This document shows positions 57,516 to 64,000 of a DNA stretch of 64,000 nucleotides, one piece after another. Source of the stretch: Hetaerina americana (lineage: Eukaryota; Arthropoda; Insecta; Odonata; Calopterygidae); assembly GCA_022747635.1 (NCBI GenBank), contig JAKTNV010000001.1, forward strand, positions 24,227,490-24,291,489. The letters are read 5' to 3'. Under the pieces are notes generated by a model that saw only the letters and a program-made list of their open reading frames with translations, ran no database searches and was not told where the DNA came from. A program made the translations under genes and the position numbers. Each line of letters starts with the position of its first letter. The first letter of the stretch is position 1.

Positions 57516-57625
57516 CTACTTCTCAACATAATCTCCAAGCAAATTAAGGCATTTGTCATAACGTGTGACAAGTTTCTGTATTTCTGCTGCATAGTCCTTC
57601 GCCGCCAGCTCATTGAGATACGCGA
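57516..57625 (-). pseudogene. mariner transposase C-terminal tail
   Basis: GSLAYLNELAAKDYAAEIQK, LVTRYDKCLNLLGDYVEK and a stop form the C-terminal end of the same transposase in another frame. All three catalytic Asp blocks are missing between this and the N-terminal half. Confidence 0.85.
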
Positions 57626-58017
57626 GGGACCCATCTTGCACAAATTTTTGCATAATGCAGATGGTGTTTAACAATTTCATGAACAATTGTTCGAGAAACA
57701 TTGGGAAAATGCTCACAGATGTCATCAATTGTGACGCGCCGATCGTTCCTCACGAATTCGTCAACTGAGCTCACCAGTTGGTCTGTTATGACAGACGGTC
57801 TCCCCGAACGCTCATCGTCGTGTGTGTTCCCCCTCCCCATGTTGAAGTTGCGACACCACCGCCGAACAGACGACTCGTCCATTACATTGTCTCCATACAC
57901 CTCCTTTAATTGGCGATGAATATCACATGGGCGAACGTTTCTTGCATTGAGGAATTTAATCACTGCCCTCACTTCACAACTGGCGGCGTTCTCAATTTTT
58001 TTAAACATTGTAAACAA
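57610..58017 (-). pseudogene. mariner transposase N-terminal half
   Basis: 135 codons from MFTMFKKIENAASCEVRAVI: the DNA-binding region RAVIKFLNARNVRPCDIHRQ, SVRRWCRNFNMGRGNTHDDE, the GRPSV linker and VTIDDICEHFPNVSRTIVHE, up to HLHYAKICARWVPR. It stops right after VSQ, where the catalytic DDE/D domain should begin. The sequence then jumps to the C-terminal piece. Confidence 0.9.
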
Positions 58018-58239
58018 TCACAGAAACAACACAGGCAATGCTAGCGTCACGCAACTTGGCTCAGAGAAGGCAGACAAGCCACTGAAGCTATCTGACCTCG
58101 TCCAGCGGCTACTCGCGTCGTCAGCACTTCATGCGGCACGAACGGGTACTACTTTCCGGATGACCCTCGTAAATATTGGCCGGTCAGAATAAAATTGTAT
58201 GCATGCAGCGCCATTTATTAATTGTTTTAAAAGTGATTG

Positions 58240-58720
58240 TTATTAATGTTGGTTGCGATTCAATAGTCGTTCGTCTGTTGGTGAATTCAGGTAACAATAT
58301 CCACGAAAATCGCTGATCTCACCAATTTGGAAAGGCGTGCTGTGATTCGATTTTCGTGTGCATCATCAGCTGCCTAAATACATTGGAGTTATGCCTTGAT
58401 TAATGGACTAATCGAGCAATGAGTGAAGGAAAGGTTGAAAACAGCTTCTAAATTTCAAACATGGCGAACAAATGTGGATGATGAAAAGCGAAACGGCAGG
58501 CACAATATCCGGACCGATGAAATCGTTCAATAAATGGACCAAGAACTGCGATCTGATCGACAATTGACGACTGATTCACTGGCTGATAAATTTACTCTTC
58601 TTGGCCGCACCACCATTTACATGATTTTTGCGGAAAAGCTCGGATATTACCAATTTTGTGAAAGATGAGTCCCCCCAATTCCCAAAATGGTGAAATTCTT
58701 ATCAACCAAGACAATGATCA
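58240..58720 (+). pseudogene. eroded mariner transposase N-terminal half
   Basis: Frame pieces NLERRAVIRFSCA, IHWSYALINGLIEQ, KTASKFQTWRTNVDDEKRNG, DQELRSDRQLTTDSLADKFT, LLGRTTIYMIFAEKLGYYQF and a decayed WVPPIPKMV follow the order of the mariner DNA-binding domain and linker. Several stops. The catalytic half is absent, cut off near the inverted repeat at 58,767. Confidence 0.75.
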
Positions 58721-58766
58721 CATTGAGTAGCTTCAGGCGTGATGTGGTGGAAGCCGAACATAATGG

Positions 58767-58890
58767 ATAACTGATCGTAGCACTTTTCCAATTGATAAAA
58801 TTTTTATTTTACGACCAGATTAAGCTGTAAAATCGAAAACCTGTCGTAAAAGTAAATGTCATGAAGTGGAAAAGTGCTACGATCAGTTAT
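58767..58890. repeat. inverted repeat at the PLE 5' boundary
   Basis: 24-base arms 58,767-58,790 (ATAACTGATCGTAGCACTTT...) and 58,867-58,890 are exact reverse complements around a 76-base centre. The centre holds TTTTAC (58,807-58,812) and GTAAAA (58,846-58,851), which could form stem I, plus GAAA and a GTC before the second strand, an eroded hammerhead layout. The CTGANGA box is degraded. Confidence 0.65.
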
Positions 58891-58905
58891 TTATCAAGGA
58901 AATGA

Positions 58906-59155
58906 TCATGGAATATTGAGTTGACGGGGGGTTGATTTTAGTGCCGTTAAATCGGAAGGGAAATTTTTTCCTTTCCTAGACCGGGATTTTTGCAAACATT
59001 TTTCTATTTCACGCGCCACCAGTTGTTTCTCACCCAGGTTTTCTTTACTGAGAGCTACTTCACAGTCCACTGCAAGGCTCTTCACCTCGTTGACCGTAAT
59101 AGGGAGGTTGGGGACGTATTTCAACCCTTTCTCCAACATGGCTGTTTCGTCTGGT
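58906..59155 (-). pseudogene. inverted PLE N-terminal coding piece
   Basis: The minus strand reads DETAMLEKGLKYVPNLP and continues VNEVKSLAVDCEVALS, KQLVAREIEKCLQKSRSRKG and FPSDLTALKS. This looks like the N-terminal region of Penelope-type RT proteins (LxKGLKF-P ... EIxxxL ... ALKxL). It is oriented opposite to the RT domain that starts at 59,166, so the PLE 5' end is inverted. The region between ALKS and the RT motif B is missing from the window. Confidence 0.7.
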
Positions 59156-59165
59156 TTAAATTAGG

Positions 59166-59715
59166 GGGGTCACCCCTATCTCCATTATTAGCCGATATCT
59201 TTATGTGTCAGGTGGAAAGAGACATTTTTGCTCACCACAACTCCTTAGTGAATAACGTCTATCGCTGGTTCCGTTATGTCGACGACGTTTTTTGTATATG
59301 GTCAGGATCGGAGAGACAACTTGACAATTTTTTAATGTTCATTAACTCAATCAACAAATCCATTAAATTCACTTTAGAAAAGGAGAGCAATGGCTCTCTT
59401 AATTTTCTAGACTTAGTAGTAACTAGAGTCAATCAGAAATTGGAATTTGCAATCTACAGAAAAAAATCTTACACAGATCAAGTAATCCATGCCACATCCA
59501 GGCACCACTTTTCTCAAAAACTGTCTTCTTTTCATGCAATGATTAATAGAGTAATTAACGTGCCCATGTCTTCGCGCAATATTGCGAAAGAACTGTCTAT
59601 TATTAAACAGATAGCGCACAGCAATGGTTACACGCCCCAATTAATTGACCGTTTATACCAGTGTAAAAGAAAACAACTAAGCACGCTGTTAAGCACGATC
59701 CTCCACACCCACCCG
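59166..59715 (+). pseudogene. PLE reverse transcriptase, C-terminal half of RT
   Basis: Starts at GSPLSPLLADIFMCQVERDI, the motif B region of Penelope RTs, then YRWFRYVDDVFCIWSG with the catalytic YVDD, and LNFLDLVVTRVNQKLEFAIY. It continues AMINRVINVPMSSRNIAKEL and IAHSNGYTPQLIDRLYQCKR. RT motif A and everything upstream are absent. The frame is open until a CR1-like LINE interrupts it at about 59,716; the endonuclease half resumes at 61,537. Confidence 0.88.
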
Positions 59716-61496
59716 GGGAACACATGAGCGATCTTACACTGACCAAGCAGGGAATAGTACATCTGCTCCGTAGTATCAAAGCACACAAGGCACCTGGTCC
59801 GGAAGAAATACCTGCTAGAATATTAAAGGAATTAGCTGACGACATTGCCCCATTTTTACATATTGTTTTTCTAAAATCGATAGAAGAAGGCTCAGTGCCT
59901 CGCGACTGGAAGCTAGCCCATATAACTCCCATCTATAAAGGCGGCGATAGGGATAAACCAACCAATTACCGACCCATTTCTTTAACATCGATCTCTTGTA
60001 AAATATTGGAACACGTTATTGTCACTAACATTATGAAATTTCTTGATAGTAGGAAAATACTAATCCACAACCAGCACGGATTTAGGAAAAGCAGATCTTG
60101 CGAAACACAGCTTGGTCTCTTCATTCACGATATACTTAGATCGGGAGAAAACAACACCCAAGTCGATGCAGTATTCCTGGATTTCAAAAAAGCCTTCGAC
60201 AAAGTCCCACACAATAAATTGTTACACAAACTTAAATACTATGGGATCAATGAGAAAATAATTAATTGGATTAGGGACTTCTTGTCAAACCGCAAACAAA
60301 TAGTAGTCATAGATGGGTTGTGCTCAACGGAGAGAGATGTTACTTCGGGCGTCCCCCAGGGAAGTGTAATAGGGCCTCTTCTGTTCTTAATATACATAAA
60401 TGACTTAAGCACACACGTTAGTAGCAATCTAAGGTTATTTGCTGACGACACGGTGATATACAGGGAAATAAGGAGCCAACTAGATCGCGAGCTACTCTCT
60501 AGAGACTTAGACAATATCTCGGGATGGTGCAATAAATGGGGATTAACACTTAATATAGATAAATGTGCAGTTTTGAAATTTTGGAATAAAGGAAGCGAGG
60601 AACAGGATATAAACTACAAAATAGAGGGTTCAGTATTGACTACGGCAAATCAAGTTAAATATTTGGGGGTTGTTCTAACACCACGCCTTTCATGGGGAGC
60701 ACATATCAGGACAATATGCGGATCAGCTTTAAAGAAACTTGGCTTCATAAAACGGGTGGTGGGGAAATGTAATGAAAAAGTTAAAGAGAGGTGTTATTTT
60801 GCTCTAGTTAGACCTCATTTGGAATATGCCGCAAGTATTTGGGATCCGTGGGAGAAAATTTGGCAAAAAGAATTAGATAAAGTCCAGAGAAAATCCGCTA
60901 GATTTGTTAAAAATTGTTATGATAAAAACACAAGTGTGACAGGTCTCTTAGGGGATTTAGGCTGGGAACCACTTGAAGTGCGGAGAGAACAAGCGAGGCT
61001 TAGACTTTTAGAAAGGTTCAGAACAAACGAGTTTAAATATGACACTGAAGGAATTATAATGGCCCCACACTACTTAGGTAGATCAGACCACAAAGATAAA
61101 CTAAGGGAGATAGATTCCAAGACAGATAGGTACAAATACACATTCTTTCCCCGAACAATCAGTAATCATAATAGCAAGAAACCGAAGTCACTTTAGAAAT
61201 ATTAAAAACTTTGAATTTACAAGTCGGAACAAAATTAAACACTATAGAGATGTTAGGTATACTTTCAGGTGCATGTGTATGTTAGTTGGTAGTTTGAGTG
61301 TTTGCATGTGTGTGGGGTGTAAGTGTTCATGCATGAATGTATGCCATGTTTTTTTTTATATATGATTTTGTCGTTATTGCATGCGATTTTTTTTTTTATT
61401 ATTTTTCTTTTCTAAATTATGGGTGGTGTCCTAGCACCCCCCGCCACACGCCCTTGCGGCGGCTTGCGGGGTATTGAGTAGATGTAGATGTAGATG
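59716..61496 (+). mobile_element. 5'-truncated CR1/Jockey-type LINE nested in the PLE
   Basis: It contains the C-terminal RT frame, a 3' UTR of about 290 bp with the GC-rich block CCGCCACACGCCCTTGCGGC, and a GTAGATGTAGATGTAGATG tail. Fragments of the same 3' end occur at 3.0, 39.6 and perhaps 23.9 kb. It lies between two halves of one PLE frame. The exact 5' junction and any target-site duplication could not be fixed. Confidence 0.88.
59724..61196 (+). CDS. LINE reverse transcriptase (endonuclease lost)
   Basis: 490 residues without interruption. KAPGPEEIPARILKEL (22-37) and NYRPISLTSISCKILEHVI (81-99) are RT fingers. QHGFRKSRSCETQL (117-130), motif A LDFKKAFD (152-159), motif B SGVPQGSVIGPLLF (208-221) and catalytic FADD (239-242) follow, then LGVVLTPRLSWGAHI and the C-terminal region WDPWEKIWQKELDKVQRKSA. 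These motifs are of the CR1/L2/Jockey group. The AP endonuclease that normally precedes the RT is missing by 5' truncation, so the annotated Met is probably internal to the full protein. The intact frame argues for a recent insertion. Confidence 0.9.
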   Translation: MSDLTLTKQGIVHLLRSIKAHKAPGPEEIPARILKELADDIAPFLHIVFLKSIEEGSVPRDWKLAHITPIYKGGDRDKPTNYRPISLTSISCKILEHVIVTNIMKFLDSRKILIHNQHGFRKSRSCETQLGLFIHDILRSGENNTQVDAVFLDFKKAFDKVPHNKLLHKLKYYGINEKIINWIRDFLSNRKQIVVIDGLCSTERDVTSGVPQGSVIGPLLFLIYINDLSTHVSSNLRLFADDTVIYREIRSQLDRELLSRDLDNISGWCNKWGLTLNIDKCAVLKFWNKGSEEQDINYKIEGSVLTTANQVKYLGVVLTPRLSWGAHIRTICGSALKKLGFIKRVVGKCNEKVKERCYFALVRPHLEYAASIWDPWEKIWQKELDKVQRKSARFVKNCYDKNTSVTGLLGDLGWEPLEVRREQARLRLLERFRTNEFKYDTEGIIMAPHYLGRSDHKDKLREIDSKTDRYKYTFFPRTISNHNSKKPKSL

Positions 61497-61536
61497 AATA
61501 TATGGTTTCAATCATAATGTTTTTTCAGAAGCCAAG
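61497..61536 (+). other. short non-coding piece between LINE and PLE frame
   Basis: About 40 bp after the LINE tail contain an in-frame stop and then TGTTTTTTCAG just before the PLE frame resumes at EAKWRRLPFLGQ. It looks like an intron 3' splice site, which some PLEs carry, or it is simply local sequence. Confidence 0.3.
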
Positions 61537-62022
61537 TGGCGCAGGCTTCCCTTCCTAGGACAGTTGTCTCTCTCGGTCGCTAAAGTGTTACCAAAAAAAC
61601 GGATAAAGCCAGCCTTTTACAATAGACGCAACTTGCGAAACATCCTCGCAAATAACAAAGACGAAATCCCAAAATCGGAAAGGAGCGGAGTGTACAAGCT
61701 AACCTGTGAATGCTCCGCCGTCTACGTAGGCCAGACGGGAAGGAAGTTCCGAGAACGTGTGAAGGAGCACCAGGCCTGCCTGAAGAACGGTAATGGAAAA
61801 TCTCAATTTGCCAAGCATTTGATTGACCAGAACCATAAGAGTGATTTCAGCGTGGAGTTTCTCCATTTCGAAAGAAAAGGCCCCCGGTTGGACATTTTGG
61901 AAAATATGGAGATATTGGAAAGAGCAAATTCTTCCTGTAATATAGTGAACGACGTGCTATGTAACTCCCGGTCACCCCTCCTCAACCTTAAACTCCCAAA
62001 CTCTTTGTCCTATCTCCACTAA
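61537..62022 (+). pseudogene. PLE GIY-YIG endonuclease domain
   Basis: This is the C-terminal part of the PLE protein: EAKWRRLPFLGQLSLSVAKV, KPAFYNRRNLRNIL, then the GIY-YIG nuclease SGVYKLTCECSAVYVGQTGR and KFRERVKEHQACLKNG. The GVY and YVG triplets, the CxC pair, the Arg of the helix (RERVKEH), KHLIDQNH and LENMEILERAN are all present. The domain nicks DNA for target priming. It runs to a stop after LPNSLSYLH. The domain itself is open, but it is severed from its RT by the nested LINE. Confidence 0.9.
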
Positions 62023-62334
62023 CCCCAAGGCGGACCCCCGCCAGGCAACCCTTTCCCTACCATGCTTCCTTAACCTCCCCCCCCCTTCTCCCCCCCCCCC
62101 CGGAGACTAACCTTGACTCCTCCTTCTCAGTAATACCCCAATCCCGCTCCTTTCCCTCCCCCACCATCTCCTCTTCCTTTCTTACATCCATACACACCCC
62201 CCCCACCTCCCCATTCCTTCTGTTATATAAAGAAAGATTTTGGCCTGTATTTCACCTGAAGATGACGCTGAGCGTCGAAACCTAGGTCGTGAATAAATAT
62301 TTTATGTGGAAAAACCAAGTGTTTCCTTTGCAAT
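62023..62334 (+). repeat. PLE 3' UTR and terminus
   Basis: A C-rich stretch (62,068-62,101) is followed by a hammerhead-like motif, then GTGAATAAATATTTTATGTG and GGAAAAACCAAGTGTTTCC up to the junction with an RTE fragment near 62,334. The order CUGANGA-GAAAC-GUC-AATAAA is the same as in the 12.3-kb palindrome. Confidence 0.75.
62251..62293 (+). ncRNA. hammerhead-ribozyme-like motif of the PLE
   Basis: Stem I is TTCAC (62,251-62,255) with GTGAA (62,289-62,293). The core is CTGAAGA (62,256-62,262), fitting CUGANGA; one extra T follows; stem II is GACGC/GCGTC with loop TGA; GAAA is at 62,277-62,280. The tiny stem III CCTAGGTC places the cut after GUC at 62,288. Small-stem-III hammerheads are known from PLE terminal repeats. 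The single extra base before stem II departs from the canonical core. Cleavage is not demonstrated. Confidence 0.72.
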
Positions 62335-62975
62335 CACTCAGCAATGCTTGCAGCCCCTTGGCTGACTGACAAACTAAAGCTTGGTCATCAGCAAACCTAA
62401 CTGATTTTACGAATTCCCCGCCCACTTTCATTCCTACCTCTAGTTCTTCCCATGCCTCTTTGATCATTTCCTCTGCATACAGGTTGAACAGGCTGATGAT
62501 ATCAGGATGATAATGGGCAACCCTGCCTTACACCCCTTCCTAACACTGCCCATCCTGACTCCCCGTTTCCCACCCGCACCTGAGCAGTCTGAGACATGTA
62601 CAGGTTGCGGATTAGCCTCCTTTCCCTCCAATCTATTCCTATTTTCTGCAATATACTCATTAGTTTTTCCCAATTCACTCTATCAAACGCTTTTTCGAAA
62701 TCTACGAAACAGGCAAATATCTCCTGGGTGTGTTCTATATTCCTCTCGATTAATAATCTCATTACTGCAATGGCATCACGCGTACCTCTCCCCTTCCTAA
62801 ACCCAAACTGATCATCCCTTAAGTAATCATTTGCCCTACTCTCTATCCTTTTGTTTATGATCCTGAGAACAACTTTAGCTGCGTGGGATATCAAACTAAT
62901 TGTCCTATAGTCCTCACATGACGTGGCCTTTACCTTTTTCGGAATCGGAACCCAAAACTGCTCTCACAAAGTCTT
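62335..62975 (-). mobile_element. RTE fragment (copy 4), truncated at both ends
   Basis: Matches copy 2 from LLSELEIQ back to DFVRAVLVPIP but lacks the last roughly 200 codons and 3' UTR, so its 3' side is cut at the PLE terminus. In it GGTTGAACAG is followed by GCTGATGATATCAGGATGAT instead of CAACGGTGAT, a small insertion that breaks the RT frame after the motif-B block. The 5' side ends in a foldback. Confidence 0.88.
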
Positions 62976-63021
62976 CAGTTTTAGTTCCGATTCCGAAAAA
63001 GGTAAAGGCCACGTCATGTGA

Positions 63022-63024
<3 letters not shown>
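62911..63024. repeat. foldback at the RTE copy 4 5' end
   Basis: Left arm 62,911-62,960 (TCCTCACATGACGTGGCCTT...) is mirrored by 62,976-63,024 with a 15-base loop. Both arms are RTE coding sequence ([16 protein letters not shown]), once in each orientation. The right arm ends at a (TA)n tract. Confidence 0.88.

Positions 63025-63090
<66 letters not shown>
63025..63090. repeat. (TA)n microsatellite
   Basis: Pure TA between the foldback and the mariner derivative. Confidence 0.95.
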
Positions 63091-63093
<3 letters not shown>

Positions 63094-63649
63094 GGGTTCG
63101 TCCGGAAAATAAGTGTACTGAGCTCAGGAAAAAAAATGTATAACACTTTTACATATCTTAAGCTAATATTCCTCAAAATAGGACCCTTGTGAGTCGATAC
63201 ACTTGTTCCAGCGGCGTTCCCATTCCTGGAACGCTCCCGCGAAGGCATCATCGGGAACCTCTCGAAGACTCGTCGTCGACCTCTTCTCTGCCCTCCACGC
63301 ACGTCTTGTGCCACCGAAAGATCATGTTTCTGGACATGGCTGACTCCCCTTAAGCCTGGTTAATCATACCGACAGTTTCGGTAGACGATTTCCCAAGCTC
63401 TACCGCAAATTTGATGGAATAACGCTGCTCCAAGAACTTCGGCATCGCGTTCCGTGACGTGGGTCGAGCGTGGAGGTTCGCGTTAAGAGAGCTCCTCACT
63501 ACAGCACTGCTCAGAGCCGACTGCCTTTTTCAGCGTCGCTTTCCAACATACCCCCCTCCAATCGCAGCCCGTCAGAGCGGTGCTGGGCGCGCCTGGAGCG
63601 GCGCGCCCAGCCCAGGAGTCAGTACACTTATTTTCCGGACGAACGAATG
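63091..63649 (-). mobile_element. mariner deletion derivative, second copy
   Basis: Reverse-orientation copy of the 29,375-29,930 element, sharing the same internal deletion join (GAGAGGTTCCCGATGATGCC on the minus strand). Its left end CAGGGGTTCGTCCGG has one extra G, and its other end reads GACGAACGAATG where ACCCTG is expected, so one terminus is damaged. It sits between (TA)n tracts. Confidence 0.92.
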
Positions 63650-63680
<31 letters not shown>

Positions 63681-63752
63681 TGCTATTCTATTCTATTTGT
63701 GTTAATTGCGTCAGCCCATTATGTGTATATATATATATACATATATATAATT

Positions 63753-63785
<33 letters not shown>

Positions 63786-63804
63786 CATACATATATATAT
63801 ATAT
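63650..63804. repeat. (TA)n-rich region
   Basis: Several TA and TACA tracts around a short unique piece (63,680-63,722). Confidence 0.9.
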
Positions 63805-63805
63805 T

Positions 63806-63987
63806 GAACACATAAAAAGAACATTCACTTGATATTTCTTAATAATTTCGACGGAATTTAGCTCCGTCTTCCTCAGAAGAAACTATGGTGCTCGAAGCTC
63901 CAATACTACTGTTTCTTCCGATGAAGACGGAGCTAATTCCGTTGAAATCGTTAAGAAATAACGTGTGGGTATTCTTTTTATGTGTTC
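63806..63987. repeat. palindrome of PLE terminal type
   Basis: Arms of about 77 bases (63,806-63,883 and 63,911-63,987), diverged by several substitutions. The minus strand of the left arm reads CTGAGGA (63,876-63,870), one extra A, stem II GACGGA/TCCGTC and GAAA (63,849-63,846). The right arm carries CCGATGA, the same stem II and GAAA. No convincing stem III or cut-site triplet was found. Confidence 0.65.
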
Positions 63988-64000
63988 TTACATTGTTTGT

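Larger units (their letters stand above)
57417..58169 (-). mobile_element. internally deleted mariner, perfect 33-bp ends
   Basis: Starts CGAGGGTCATCCGGAAAGTA and ends with its exact reverse complement over 33 bases, with TA duplications at 57,415-57,416 and 58,170-58,171. The length of 753 bp is about half of a full mariner. Perfect ends imply a recent insertion, which must have used transposase from elsewhere because the copy lacks the catalytic domain. Confidence 0.95.

Noticed and set aside
58335..58375. CTGATGA followed by GAAAA on the minus strand
   Set aside because: It lies inside a mariner coding relic and no stem II can form between the boxes, so it is taken as chance.

Overview
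This is a gene-poor stretch of an animal nuclear genome, most likely an arthropod. The evidence is the mixture of DD34D mariner transposons, an RTE-clade APE/RT retrotransposon, a CR1/Jockey-type LINE, Penelope-like elements (PLEs) with GIY-YIG endonuclease, tRNA-derived SINEs and many (TA)n microsatellites. I found no host protein-coding gene, rRNA gene or functional tRNA gene. Every convincing protein match is to a mobile element. The species cannot be fixed from the sequence alone.

Layout. From 1 to about 40 kb the window is AT-rich, mostly unassignable DNA with old relics. These include many eroded 3' ends of one RTE family on both strands, two SINE-1 copies (4.2 and 9.8 kb), a tandem tRNA-like repeat (10.05-10.59 kb), a near-complete mariner (10,621-11,942), a decayed mariner (8.0-8.9 kb), a mariner deletion derivative (29.4 kb), a SINE-2 copy (37.0 kb) and palindromic PLE-derived hairpins (12.3 and 20.1 kb). 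From 40.1 to 46.1 kb lies a cluster of young RTE copies: a nearly intact 3.4-kb element, a 5'-truncated copy with a 10-bp target-site duplication, and a third copy facing it that makes an inverted repeat of about 830 bp. From 46 to 55 kb there are scattered relics: SINE-2, SINE-1 nested in an RTE relic, and LINE 3' ends. From 55.3 to 64 kb the window is packed with elements: two internally deleted mariners, a mariner relic, a PLE with an inverted 5' piece and a CR1-like LINE inside it, another RTE fragment with a foldback, a second copy of the 29.4-kb mariner derivative, and a PLE-type palindrome at the right edge.

How parts relate. RTE and CR1-like open frames supply reverse transcriptase and would be the natural source of retrotransposition for truncated copies and SINEs. 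The near-full mariner has lost its reading frame, and the shorter mariners lack the catalytic core, so all would depend on a transposase encoded elsewhere. The most interesting theme is a set of hammerhead-ribozyme-like motifs. The clearest is at the 3' end of the PLE (62,251-62,293). Others sit on opposite strands in short near-perfect palindromes (12.3 kb) and, in weaker form, at 20.1, 58.8, 63.9 and 6.6 kb. They share a CUGANGA - one extra base - stem II - GAAA layout. I read these as PLE terminal repeats, some apparently propagated as small coding-free hairpin insertions. All family calls rest on reading motifs by eye; no database search or folding program was run.
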